From contig JACKHS010000019.1 in the NCBI GenBank assembly GCA_020638875.1, positions 1-64,000 on the forward strand: DNA of 64,000 bases, given 5' to 3'. Each line of letters opens with the position of its first letter. The stretch's first letter is position 1. Origin of the DNA: Planctomycetota bacterium (GTDB taxonomy: Bacteria > Planctomycetota > UBA1135 > GCA-002686595). The notes beneath the pieces were generated by a model that did no database searches, was not told the origin of the DNA, and was given only the letters and a program-made list of their open reading frames with translations. The translations under genes were made by a program, and so were the position numbers. Shown here in pieces: positions 24,602 through 32,825 of the stretch.

Positions 24602-25534
24602 TCAGGAACCCTGGCGCGCCGGACGTCCGGCTTGCGCGCGCAGCTCGCGCGTGCGTTCGATCACCTGCTGCTTGGCGCGCTCGATGCGCTCACGCGTCGT
24701 GCGCTTGAGGTCGCTCGTGATGCCGACCTTCGACAGCGTCCACACGAACCACTTGGTCGGATCGAAGTGGTACCAGCGGATGCCGTTGCGGTAGTCGATC
24801 TGGAACTTGTGGTGGAAGTTGTGGTAGCCCTCGCCGAGCGTGATCAACGCGCACCAGAAGCTGTCGCGCGCCGAGTTGTCGATGCAGAAGGGCCGCGAGC
24901 CGACGAGGTGCGTGAACGAGTTCACCGAGAACGTCGCGTGCCACTGCAGCACCAGGCGCAGGAAGCCCGCGATCAGCAGCGCGCCCCACGGGTCGCCCCA
25001 CAGGAGGCCCAGCGAGAAGGGCAGCACCGCGCCGAACAGGATCGCCAGCGGCAGGTACCAGCGGTGCTGGAACATCACGAGCGGGTCCGCCGTGAGGTCC
25101 TTCGCCAGCGACATGTCGGGCTCCTTCTCGTCCTTGTGGAAGATCCACAGGATGTGCGCCCACCAGAAGCCGCGCTCGATGTTGTACGGGTCGAGGTCGG
25201 TGTCGACGTCCTTGTGGTGGATGCGGTGATCGATCGACCACTTCAGCGCCGAGTTCTGGATGCCCGCCGCGCCGAACAGCAGGTAGAAGAGGCGCAGCGT
25301 CCAGTGCGCCTTGTACGTCGGGTGCGAGAACAGGCGGTGGTAGCCGCCGGTGATCGACACGCTCGACGCGCACAGCCAGAACAGGCCGAGGGCGACCGAG
25401 GCCCAGGAGAACTGGACCGTCGCCATGTAGACGACGGCGTACACCGCCGCGAGGTGGGCGGCGGCGATGAACAGAATGTTCGTCCAGTTGAGTTGGCGTG
25501 CGGGCATGGCGCGCGGTGCCGTTCCGACTTCCAT
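24602..25534 (-). CDS. Membrane fatty acid desaturase (acyl-CoA delta-9 type)
   Basis: A 310-residue diiron desaturase with four predicted transmembrane helices. The three histidine boxes are present: HRLFSH (66-71), HRIHH (103-107) and HNFHH (238-242). The spacing and the conserved WSIDHRIHHKDVDTDLDPYN context match the stearoyl-CoA/acyl-lipid delta-9 group, which inserts a cis double bond using O2 and reduced ferredoxin or cytochrome b5. The start at ATG 25534 (MEVGTAPRAM) is one of two good choices; ATG 25507 (MPARQLNW) gives a protein nine residues shorter. A TATTCT at 25601-25606 on this strand is a possible -10 box. The neighbouring PlsC gene on the same strand also acts on membrane lipids, but the 164-bp gap between them argues for separate promoters. 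Confidence 0.88.
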   Translation of the reverse strand: MEVGTAPRAMPARQLNWTNILFIAAAHLAAVYAVVYMATVQFSWASVALGLFWLCASSVSITGGYHRLFSHPTYKAHWTLRLFYLLFGAAGIQNSALKWSIDHRIHHKDVDTDLDPYNIERGFWWAHILWIFHKDEKEPDMSLAKDLTADPLVMFQHRWYLPLAILFGAVLPFSLGLLWGDPWGALLIAGFLRLVLQWHATFSVNSFTHLVGSRPFCIDNSARDSFWCALITLGEGYHNFHHKFQIDYRNGIRWYHFDPTKWFVWTLSKVGITSDLKRTTRERIERAKQQVIERTRELRAQAGRPARQGS

Positions 25535-25698
25535 GCTGAGATCGGTAGGGGGGGAGAGGGACCTCGAGGCGATTCGGGCCGCTGGGCACGAAGCGGGAAG
25601 AGAATAGCCCCGCGGCCCCGTACCGAAAAGGGCGCTAGCCGGGCCGCCCGGCCGGTCCGCGGCCGAGGTGCGCACCGAAGTGCCTGGATCCGAGGGAG

Positions 25699-26490
25699 TT
25701 AGGCGCGTGCCTCACCCACGGGTGTGCCCGGGGCGGGCGGCAGGTAGCGCAGGAAGAGCTCGCGCACCTCGCGGGCGTGGCGGCGCACCTCGGCGCTCTG
25801 CCACCCGCGCGTGTCCAGCGGCGGCAGGAGGTCGACGCGCACCACGCCGGGGCGCGCGACGAACGAGCCCATCGGCAGCACCTCGTCGATGCCGCGCAGG
25901 ATCATCGGCACGACCGGAACGCCCGTCTGCGCGGCCAGGTGGAAGGCGCCGAGCTTGAACTCCTGCAGGCCGCCGGCCCGCGAGCGCGTGCCCTCGGGCG
26001 CCATCATCACCGTCGCCTCGTTCGCGCGCAGCCGCGCGCCGGCCTCGGCCACGCTGCGCAGCGCCGCCTCGTGGTCGCGGCGATCGACCGGGATCATGCC
26101 CATGTTGGCCAGCGCGAGCCCCAGCCCGGGGATGCGCCGGAACTCCTTCTTGTAGAGCACCACCGGCCGGCGCGGGCAGAGCGCCGCCAGCACGAACAGG
26201 TCGAGCAGGCTGACGTGGTTGAACAGCAGCAGGCGCGGCCCGGGCGCCTCGAGGTGCTCGAGCCCGTGCACGTCGAGCCGGATGCCGAGCGCGCGCAGCG
26301 GCCAGCGCCCCCAGGCGCGCACGATGGGGCGGAAGCCGCGCTCGCGGAAGCGTCGCGACACGGCCGCCGGGACGCCCACCAGGCCGGCCACCACGATCGC
26401 GAACAGGCCCAGCGGCAGGAGCAGCAGCGCGCCGCGCCAGCGCCCGCCCGTCGCTCCCCAGCCCACGCCGCTCGGCTCCGCGTCCGCCAT
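25699..26490 (-). CDS. plsC: 1-acyl-sn-glycerol-3-phosphate acyltransferase (PlsC family)
   Basis: A 263-residue acyltransferase with an N-terminal membrane segment (about 20-42). The HX4D catalytic motif is NHVSLLD, H92 and D97; the second substrate-binding motif is PEGTRSRAG, E166 to R169; between them lies MIPVDRRD. These features define lysophosphatidate acyltransferases, which add the second acyl chain to make phosphatidic acid at the inner membrane. The family includes relatives with other acceptors, so specificity is inferred. ATG 26490 has no Shine-Dalgarno but a TAGGAT 8 bp upstream. Divergent from the membrane protein gene at 26632. Confidence 0.85.
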   Translation of the reverse strand: MADAEPSGVGWGATGGRWRGALLLLPLGLFAIVVAGLVGVPAAVSRRFRERGFRPIVRAWGRWPLRALGIRLDVHGLEHLEAPGPRLLLFNHVSLLDLFVLAALCPRRPVVLYKKEFRRIPGLGLALANMGMIPVDRRDHEAALRSVAEAGARLRANEATVMMAPEGTRSRAGGLQEFKLGAFHLAAQTGVPVVPMILRGIDEVLPMGSFVARPGVVRVDLLPPLDTRGWQSAEVRRHAREVRELFLRYLPPAPGTPVGEARA

Positions 26491-26498
26491 GTCCCGCG

Positions 26499-26504
26499 AT
26501 CCTA
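26499..26504 (-). promoter_or_regulatory. Candidate -10 box TAGGAT of plsC
   Basis: TAGGAT on the minus strand, 8 bp before ATG 26490, no Shine-Dalgarno in between. Confidence 0.45.
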
Positions 26505-26631
26505 CGCTCTGACCCGCCGCGCCGTCGCCGCCCGTCGATAAGCGCCGCGAAGCGATCCGCCCAGCGAGAGCGCGCCCAGGCCGGGACGTCACCGCCGTAC
26601 AACACGTCCCCGGACCCGCGTCCGCCGCGCC

Positions 26632-27024
26632 ATGCCGCCCATCGACCCCACCACCCTCTCCTGGACCGCCGGCTGGGCCCTCGTGCTGGCCGGCTTCGCG
26701 AGCGGCGCGTGCGTCGGCCTGGGCTTCCTGCGCGAGGGCTTCCTCGGCGGCTACACGAGCCCGCGCCGGCGGCTCGTGCGCCTGGGCCACGTCGCGCTCG
26801 TGGCGCTGGGGATGCTGAACCTGGCCTACGCCGCGGCGCCCGCGCTCGGCCTCGCGCCGCGCTGGCCGGCGGCGGGCGCCTGGGGCCTCGTCCTGGGCGG
26901 CGTGCTCATGCCGCTGGTGTGCTTCCTCACGGCCTGGCGGCCCGCCTGCCGCCACCTCTTCGCCGTTCCGGTGCTGAGCCTGGGGCTCGGCGCCTTGTCC
27001 GCGCTGCTCTGCCTCCCGTCATGA
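26632..27024 (+). CDS. Small four-helix membrane protein, function unknown
   Basis: A 130-residue protein with four hydrophobic segments (about 12-32, 47-68, 80-100, 106-126). Between the first two is a basic loop, GGYTSPRRRLVRLGHVAL. I do not recognise the family. Its stop codon overlaps the ATG of the radical SAM gene (ATGA at 27021-27024), so the two are translated together, and it may anchor or serve that enzyme at the membrane. This is inference from coupling only. Confidence 0.6.
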   Translation: MPPIDPTTLSWTAGWALVLAGFASGACVGLGFLREGFLGGYTSPRRRLVRLGHVALVALGMLNLAYAAAPALGLAPRWPAAGAWGLVLGGVLMPLVCFLTAWRPACRHLFAVPVLSLGLGALSALLCLPS

Positions 27025-28337
27025 AGATCGCCTTCCTCGCCATGAGCGGTATCCGCGCCCACGACCCCGAGCTGCTCGAGCTCGGCTTGACGCTGCCCGG
27101 CTTCGTCGAGCGCAGCCGGCAGGTCGCCGCGCTGCCCAGCCTCGGCCTGCTCTACCTCGCGGCGGTCACGCCCGCGGGCCACGAGCTCGCCTACTACGAG
27201 GCCGAGGGCGACGGCTCCGAGCCCGAGGAGGTCTACGCGGCCGACCTGGTCGCGATCAGCACCTTCTCCGCGCAGGCCTTCGAGGCCTACGCGATCGCCG
27301 ACCGCCTGCGCGCGCGCGGCGTGAAGGTGGCGCTCGGCGGCCTGCACGTCTCGGCGCTGCCCGAGGAGGCCGCGCGCCACGCCGACTACGTCGTGATCGG
27401 CGAGGGCGAGCACGTCTGGCCGCGCGTCGTGGCGCTCGCCGCCGCGAACGCGCCCGGCCGCATCCTCGACGCGCGCGACTTCGCGCCGGTCGACGTCGCG
27501 GCGCTGCCGGTGCCGCGCTACGACCTGCTCGGCGCGCGGCCCTACAACCGCTACACGGTGCAGACCGCGCGCGGCTGCCCGTGGCGCTGCGAGTTCTGCG
27601 CGTCGACCGTGATGCTGCGCGAGCGCTACCGCCGCCGGCCGGTGGCCGAGGTCGTGCGCGACGTCGAGGCGATCCTCGCGCTCGCGCCCGACGCGTTCCT
27701 CGAGCTCGCCGACGACAACACCTTCGTCGACAAGGAGTGGGGCAAGGAGCTCTGCCGCGCGCTGGCGCCGCTGGGCCTCAAGTGGTTCACCGAGACGGAC
27801 GTGTCGGTCGCGGACGACCCCGAGCTGCTCGAGCTGATGGCCGCGGCGGGCTGCCGCCAGGTGCTCGTCGGCCTCGAAGCGCCCGGCGCCGCCGGCCTCG
27901 CCGGACTCGAGCAGCGCGCCGACTTCAAGCGCGCGCGCGCCGCGGGCTACGCCGACGCGATCGCGCGCATCCAGGAGCACGGCGTCACGGTCAACGGCTG
28001 CTTCGTGCTCGGCCTCGACGGCCACGGGCCCGAGGTCTTCGACGCGGTGTACGACTTCGCCGAGCGCACGGCGCTCTACGAGGTGCAGATCACCTACCTG
28101 ACGGCCTTCCCCGGCACGCCGCTCTACACGCGCCTCGCGCGCGAGGGGCGGCTGATCGAGCCCGAGCGCTGGGACCTCTGCACGCTGTTCGACGTGAACT
28201 ACCGGCCGCTCGGCATGAGCGTCGACGCGCTGCGGGCGGGCATGCGCGACCTGTCGCGGCGGCTGTACACGGCCGAGGCGCTCGAGCGCCGGCGCGCGCC
28301 CTTCCGCGCCAGGCGTCGCGCGCGCCGCGCGAGCTGA
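27021..28337 (+). CDS. B12-binding-type radical SAM protein
   Basis: A 438-residue radical SAM enzyme of the BchE-like class. Residues 1-150 form a cobalamin-binding-type Rossmann domain (VALGGLHVSALPEEAARHA, then VIGEGEHVWP), though the DxHxxG histidine is not present. The radical SAM core carries CPWRCEFC (CX3CX2C near residue 191) in the context ARGCPWRCEFCAS, with later motifs LELADDNTF and VLVGLEAPG. Such enzymes methylate or rearrange unreactive carbon in cofactor, lipid and peptide biosynthesis; the substrate is not evident. Start ATG 27021 overlaps the preceding stop. The tail (RRAPFRARRRARRAS) is strongly basic. Downstream genes encode a possible corrinoid/siderophore importer. Confidence 0.85.
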   Translation: MKIAFLAMSGIRAHDPELLELGLTLPGFVERSRQVAALPSLGLLYLAAVTPAGHELAYYEAEGDGSEPEEVYAADLVAISTFSAQAFEAYAIADRLRARGVKVALGGLHVSALPEEAARHADYVVIGEGEHVWPRVVALAAANAPGRILDARDFAPVDVAALPVPRYDLLGARPYNRYTVQTARGCPWRCEFCASTVMLRERYRRRPVAEVVRDVEAILALAPDAFLELADDNTFVDKEWGKELCRALAPLGLKWFTETDVSVADDPELLELMAAAGCRQVLVGLEAPGAAGLAGLEQRADFKRARAAGYADAIARIQEHGVTVNGCFVLGLDGHGPEVFDAVYDFAERTALYEVQITYLTAFPGTPLYTRLAREGRLIEPERWDLCTLFDVNYRPLGMSVDALRAGMRDLSRRLYTAEALERRRAPFRARRRARRAS

Positions 28338-28396
28338 GCGGCCGCGAATCCCTCGCGCGCGGCGTCCAGCCGGTTCCGCGCCCGCGCGCGTTCCCG

Positions 28397-28402
28397 TACC
28401 CT
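28397..28402 (+). promoter_or_regulatory. Candidate -10 box TACCCT of the SRPBCC gene
   Basis: TACCCT with 7 bp to ATG 28410, no Shine-Dalgarno between. It would drive the three-gene unit 28410-30822. Confidence 0.45.
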
Positions 28403-28409
28403 GCGCGGC

Positions 28410-28964
28410 ATGGCGCAGCCCCTCTTCCTGCCCAGCCGGCGCATCGTGCTCGCGGCGTGGATCCTGCTGGGGCTCGTGCTCGCCCTGGCCTTCACGCCCG
28501 CGGTGATCGGCTCGTTCCTCGGCGACGACTACGTCGGCGAGGCCGACACGGTGATCGCGCGCGAGCCGGCCTTGGTGTGGGCCGCCGTGGTCGACGCGCA
28601 ACGCTACCCGGTCAACTCCAGCGCCGTGCTGCGCGTGCTCGACCTCGACGACGAGGACGGGATGCCGTGCTGGGAGGAGGAGATGAACCGCAGCTCGTCG
28701 GTCGTGTGCGTGCGCGCGCGCGAGGAGGCGCGGCGCGAGGTGCGCGAGGTCGTCAGCCTGGAGGGCGACATGGTCGCGCAGTGGGTGCTCGAGCTCGAGC
28801 CGGTCGAGCGCGGCACGGCGCTGCACCTGCGCCAGGACGTGCACGTCGACTCGACCGGCCTGTTCGGCGCGCACCTGCGCTTCGCGCTGTCGTTCCTCGA
28901 CAACGCCGAGGTCGCGCCCTCGCTGTACCTCGAGCGTCTGCGCCGGGAGCTCGAAGCCGAATGA
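28410..28964 (+). CDS. Membrane-anchored SRPBCC (START-like) protein
   Basis: A 184-residue protein with one N-terminal transmembrane anchor (about 12-32) and a helix-grip domain of the SRPBCC/polyketide-cyclase type: GEADTVIAREPALVWAAVVD is the typical opening (strand, then VW...V.D helix), and the C-terminal helix is the long amphipathic NAEVAPSLYLERLRREL. These folds bind hydrophobic ligands. Its TGA overlaps the ATG of the FecCD-type permease (28961-28964), so it belongs to the transporter unit; a ligand-handling role there is an inference. Confidence 0.7.
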   Translation: MAQPLFLPSRRIVLAAWILLGLVLALAFTPAVIGSFLGDDYVGEADTVIAREPALVWAAVVDAQRYPVNSSAVLRVLDLDDEDGMPCWEEEMNRSSSVVCVRAREEARREVREVVSLEGDMVAQWVLELEPVERGTALHLRQDVHVDSTGLFGAHLRFALSFLDNAEVAPSLYLERLRRELEAE

Positions 28965-30034
28965 GCGCGCGCAGCGCCAGCCGGGCGCGGCGCGTCGCCT
29001 GGGCGCTCCTCGCGCTGGCCCTCGTCTTCGGCTGGTTGGGCCTCGGCGCCGGCTCGAGCTCGGAGCTCGCGCTGCGCGACGCCGGCCGCGGCGTGCTCGC
29101 CACGCTCGGCCTGGCCGAGCCGCTCGAAGGCGCGCGCCAGGTGATCCTCGAGCTTCGCCTGTGGCGCACGCTGGTCACGCTGGGCGTGGGCGGCGCCCTC
29201 GCGTACAGCGGCGCGCTGCTGCAGGGCCTGTTCCGCAACAGCCTCGCGTCGCCGTCGCTGCTCGGCATCAGCTCGGGCGCGATGCTCGGCGCGTCGCTCG
29301 CGGTGCTGCTCGTCGGCGGCTACGGCCCCGACCTCGACGTCACCAAGCTCAGCGGTACCGCGCCGGTGCTCATCACCGCGTGCGGCTTCGCCGGCGCGCT
29401 CGGCGCCGCGCTCCTCGTCACGGCGCTCGCGTCGAGCGGCGGACGCATCTCGGTCACGACGCTGCTGCTCGTCGGCATCGCGATCAACGCGTGCTTCGGC
29501 GGCGTGATCGCCGCGGTGCAGTACGTCAGCCTGCAGGACTTCGAGCTGGCGCGCGCGGTCTTCGCGTGGTCGTTCGGCACGCTGCAGGACCGCGCGCCGT
29601 ACCACGTCGGCCTCCTGTGGGCGTGCCTGGCCGTCGCGGCCTGCGCGATCCCGTTCGTGTCGCGCGAGCTCGACCTGTTCGCCGGCGGCGAGGAGGACGC
29701 GGGCGCGCTCGGCGTGAACACCGCGGCGGTGAAGTTCATGGCGCTGGTGGCCGCCTCGCTGGCGGCCGGCGTCGCCGTCGCCGTCGCCGGGCAGATCGCG
29801 TTCGTCGGCCTGATCGTGCCGCACGTCCTGCGCATCACCGTCGGCGCCGGACACCGCCGGCTGCTGCCGCTCAGCCTCGCGGCGGGCGGCGTGTTCCTGC
29901 TCGTCGCCGACGTCAGTCAGCGCCTCGCGCTCGGCGAGCACCCGCTGAAGCCGGGCGTCCTGATGTCGCTGGCCGGCGGACCGTTCTTCCTGTTCGTGCT
30001 GCTCAAGAACCGCAAGGCGCTGCAGGGATGGTGA
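28961..30034 (+). CDS. FecCD/BtuC-type ABC importer permease
   Basis: A 357-residue permease with about ten transmembrane helices. Family hallmarks are LRLWRTLVTLGVGGALAYSG, the glycine-rich RNSLASPSLLGISSGA near residue 95, GQIAFVGLIVPHVLR near residue 280 and LKPGVLMSLAGGPFFLFVLLK at the C-terminus. This is the type that imports iron-siderophores, haem or cobalamin. Its stop codon overlaps the start of the ATPase gene. No substrate-binding protein or TonB-dependent receptor is in the window. The gene order (SRPBCC, permease, ATPase) with a B12-type radical SAM enzyme upstream makes cobalamin a possible cargo, unproven. Confidence 0.88.
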   Translation: MSARSASRARRVAWALLALALVFGWLGLGAGSSSELALRDAGRGVLATLGLAEPLEGARQVILELRLWRTLVTLGVGGALAYSGALLQGLFRNSLASPSLLGISSGAMLGASLAVLLVGGYGPDLDVTKLSGTAPVLITACGFAGALGAALLVTALASSGGRISVTTLLLVGIAINACFGGVIAAVQYVSLQDFELARAVFAWSFGTLQDRAPYHVGLLWACLAVAACAIPFVSRELDLFAGGEEDAGALGVNTAAVKFMALVAASLAAGVAVAVAGQIAFVGLIVPHVLRITVGAGHRRLLPLSLAAGGVFLLVADVSQRLALGEHPLKPGVLMSLAGGPFFLFVLLKNRKALQGW

Positions 30035-30822
30035 GCTGCCTCGAGACCGCCGGGCTCTCGTACGAGTACCCGGGCGTGGTGCGCGCGGTCGACGGCGTCG
30101 ACCTGAGCGTCGAAGCCGGCGAGCTCGTGGCGCTGCTGGGCCCCAACGGCTCGGGCAAGTCGACGCTGCTGAAGCTGTGCGCCGGGCTGTACCCGCCGCT
30201 CGCGGGGCGCGTGACCTTCGCCGGCCGCGACCTCGCCGAGCTCGACGCGCGCGCGCGGGCGCGGCACATCGCGCTCGTACCGCAGAGCCTGCGCGCGCTG
30301 CCCGACGTGTCCGTGCGCGACTTCGTGCTCGGCGGCCGCTACGGCCACCTCGGCTTCTGGCGCCAGGAGAGCGCGCACGACCTGCAGATGGTCGAGCTCG
30401 CGCTCGCGGCCACCGAGCTCGCGCCGCTCGCGGAGCGCCTGCTGACGCAGCTCTCGGGCGGCCAGCGCCAGCGCGTGCTCGTCGCGCGCGCGCTGGCGCA
30501 GGAGGCGTTGCTGCTGCTGGTCGACGAGCCGACCAACTCGCTGGACCCCGAGCACCAGGTGCAGGTCTTCCGGATGCTGGCCGGACTCGCGCGCAACGGG
30601 CGCGCGGTGCTCGTCGTGACGCACGACCTCAACCTCGCGAGCCAGTTCGCGACGCGCCTCGCCGTGATGAAGGACGGCGCGCTGGTCGCCGCGGGCAGCG
30701 CCGGCGAGGTGCTGCGGCGCGAGGTGCTCGCGCCGATCTACGGCGACAACCTGCGCTACGGCGTCTTCGAGGGCGAGGAGGCGCGGCCCTTCGTGCTGCC
30801 CTGGCGCCCGGCGGAGCCCTGA
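30028..30822 (+). CDS. ABC importer ATPase (FecE/BtuD type)
   Basis: A 264-residue ATPase. Walker A is GPNGSGKST (38-46), the signature is LSGGQ (142-146), and Walker B is LLLLVDEPT (161-169); a switch histidine lies in VVTHDLNLA. The sequence belongs to the iron-siderophore/cobalamin subfamily. ATG 30028 overlaps the permease stop by seven bases (30028-30034), indicating one operon and coupled translation. It energizes the importer in the cytoplasm. Confidence 0.9.
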   Translation: MVSCLETAGLSYEYPGVVRAVDGVDLSVEAGELVALLGPNGSGKSTLLKLCAGLYPPLAGRVTFAGRDLAELDARARARHIALVPQSLRALPDVSVRDFVLGGRYGHLGFWRQESAHDLQMVELALAATELAPLAERLLTQLSGGQRQRVLVARALAQEALLLLVDEPTNSLDPEHQVQVFRMLAGLARNGRAVLVVTHDLNLASQFATRLAVMKDGALVAAGSAGEVLRREVLAPIYGDNLRYGVFEGEEARPFVLPWRPAEP

Positions 30823-30868
30823 CCCCGCCGCGGAGCCCGCGCGCGCGAGCTCCGCGCAACGCGCCGGG

Positions 30869-31633
30869 CTACAGGTCGGCGAGCAGCGACTCCAGGCGCA
30901 CTCGCAGCGCGCCCAGCGTCTTCGACTTGAAGGAGTTGCGCGTGCGGTGCAGCGTCTCCACGGCCTCGCCGATGGCGTCGCGCGCGGCCGCGAGCTTGTT
31001 GCGGCCGTCGAAGGCCTCGGCCGCGCTCGGGTCGATGCCGACGCCGCCGGTGCCCGTCAGGCGCTTGAGGTCCTCGAGGCCGCCGAGGATGTTCGCCAGC
31101 GTGAGGTCGACGAAGGACTGCAGCGGTTGCACGCGGTGGTCACCGCGCTGCTCCTGCAGGCACTCCTCGAGCAGCCCGGTCTGCTCGAGCGCGGCCGCCT
31201 GGCGCGCGCGCGAGTGCTCGATCGTCTGCAGCGTCTCGGCGTACCCGATCGCGCGGCGCACGGCCTCGAGCATCTTGTCGAAGTCGACCGGCTTGATGAG
31301 GTACGCGACCACCGACAGGTCGACCGCGCGCACGGCCGTCGTGATGGACGGGTAGCCGGTCTGCAGGATCGCCGGCATGCCGCGCGCGACCTCGGGCAGG
31401 TCGCGGATCAACTCGAGGTCCGAGTTGCCGGGCATCTTGATGTCGGCGATCAGCAGCGAGTAGCGGCGCGTCTCGAGCAGGCGTCGCGCCTCGCCGCCGT
31501 CGGCGGCGCAGTCGCACGCGTAGCCCTCCTGGCGCAGGAGGTCCGCCGTGGTCTCGAGGATCGTCGCCTCGTCGTCGGCGATCAGGATCCGCGGCACCGC
31601 GCGCTCGGGAGCGTCGGGGATGAGGTCGGTCAT
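30869..31633 (-). CDS. Response regulator with unknown helical output
   Basis: A 254-residue protein. Residues 10-130 are a receiver domain: acid pocket D20/D21, phospho-acceptor D64 in LLIADIKMPG, T92 in QTGY, and K114 in YLIKPVDF. The C-terminal 120 residues are helical, with no recognisable DNA-binding or enzymatic motif. No histidine kinase is next to it. The gene upstream on the same strand has a STAS-like end, and the pair may form a signalling unit. Start ATG 31633 (MTDLIPDAPER); another 18 codons are open upstream. Confidence 0.82.
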   Translation of the reverse strand: MTDLIPDAPERAVPRILIADDEATILETTADLLRQEGYACDCAADGGEARRLLETRRYSLLIADIKMPGNSDLELIRDLPEVARGMPAILQTGYPSITTAVRAVDLSVVAYLIKPVDFDKMLEAVRRAIGYAETLQTIEHSRARQAAALEQTGLLEECLQEQRGDHRVQPLQSFVDLTLANILGGLEDLKRLTGTGGVGIDPSAAEAFDGRNKLAAARDAIGEAVETLHRTRNSFKSKTLGALRVRLESLLADL

Positions 31634-31763
31634 GGATGGGGAGAGCTGGGCTGGGGAGCCGGGCGTGCGCAGGGATCGGCGGCGCACGCACCCTCCAGCT
31701 TGCAGCGCGAGGCGCCCGGATGCCAGCGGCGGCCTCGCGCGGATCTCCCGTCGTTGCGCCGCT

Positions 31764-32471
31764 TCAGCCGAGCTGGAAGCAGCGCCCGAGGCTCGCCAGC
31801 AGCGAGTTCGAGCGCGGCCCGCGCCTGCCGAGGACGAGCGTCACCGCGCGCGGCGTGGGGCCCTGCGCGCGCCGCAGGCGCGCCAACGCGGCGAGCAGCG
31901 CCACCGGCACGCGCTCGAGCGCGCGCAGGTCGACCGTCCAGGGAACTTGCCGGGGGCAGCGGCGCCACAGCTCGCCGAGGTCCGCGCAGGCCAGCTCGGC
32001 GCGCAGCGGCAGCTCGCGGCAGTGCGTCCCGAGGCGCAGCTCGAGCAGCCGCGCCTCGACGAGCAGGCCCGAGGGCAGGAAGAGCGGCGCGTACTCGGGC
32101 AGGCCGTCCCCGTCGCGCGGCGCGGCCCGGCGCTCGCTCGCGAGCACGCGCTGCGCGCCCTCCGCCCAGCCCAGGCGCTGCGCCACCTCGAGCAGGAGGT
32201 CGACGTCCTCGACCGCGAGGTCGACGTCGTCCTCGCGCAGGTCGAGCAGGAAGCCGCGCAGGCCGGCGCGCAGGCGCGCGCGCTCGGGATCGTCGTCGGC
32301 GGCACGCCGCGCGTCCGACTCCACGAGGTCGAGGGCCTGCAGCAAACGGTCGAGAACGGGCTCTTCGCCGCGTTCCGCGGCCAGCAGCTCGCGCGTGAAG
32401 CGCTGGAGGCCCGTGGGTTCGACGGCGAGCTCGAGGTCGCCCCTCCGCGAGGGGATCTGGGTGCTGTCCAT
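31764..32471 (-). CDS. Protein with a helical N-terminus and a STAS-like C-terminus, function unknown
   Basis: A 235-residue protein from ATG 32471 (MDSTQIPSRR), with a possible upstream ATG at 32528. Residues 10-100 are Leu/Asp-rich helices (LLLDLREDDVDLAVEDVDLLLEV), somewhat like a histidine-phosphotransfer or regulatory helix bundle. The C-terminal part (LACADLGELWRRCPRQVPW, VDLRALERVPVALLAALARL, VTLVLG) has the strand/helix order of STAS (anti-anti-sigma) domains, but with no clear phosphorylatable Ser motif. I do not recognise a defined family. The next downstream gene on the strand is a response regulator, 130 bp away. Confidence 0.55.
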   Translation of the reverse strand: MDSTQIPSRRGDLELAVEPTGLQRFTRELLAAERGEEPVLDRLLQALDLVESDARRAADDDPERARLRAGLRGFLLDLREDDVDLAVEDVDLLLEVAQRLGWAEGAQRVLASERRAAPRDGDGLPEYAPLFLPSGLLVEARLLELRLGTHCRELPLRAELACADLGELWRRCPRQVPWTVDLRALERVPVALLAALARLRRAQGPTPRAVTLVLGRRGPRSNSLLASLGRCFQLG

Positions 32472-32825
32472 GGAGAACGGCGCAAGGGACTCGACCCAAG
32501 CAAGAAGACGCACGCACCGCGGCCTCACGTCGTCGTGAGTTCCGTGGTCCGTGCGCCTTCGACTTGCGGGACCTGTCGTCCGCCCGCCAAGGCCGCCGAG
32601 CTGCGAGCCCCGGCGTCTCCTCGTCTCGGTCTTCGAATGGGGAGCCGCGGCTCCTCGGCCGAAACTCTAGCGCTCGTCGCGCGCGATCCCAGCGTCAAGT
32701 GCAGCCCTCTCCTGGTCGGGCACGACGGGCCGCGAGGCGACGGAAGCATCCCCGTCGATGTTCCGCGGATCTTCGCGCGCGCTCGCGCCGCAGCGTTCGA
32801 GCGCGCCGCGGCGTATCCTCCGCGC
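32472..32825. other. 354-bp divergent intergenic region with two dyads
   Basis: This gap separates the STAS-like gene (minus) from the large mosaic gene (plus). It has a perfect 14-bp palindrome GGAGCCGCGGCTCC at 32641-32654, a small hairpin CTCACG/CGTGAG at 32524-32539 and a TATCCT 6 bp before ATG 32826. The palindrome could be an operator. No gene is supported here. Confidence 0.5.
32814..32819 (+). promoter_or_regulatory. Candidate -10 box TATCCT of the 32826 gene
   Basis: TATCCT with 6 bp to ATG 32826; no Shine-Dalgarno. Confidence 0.45.
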
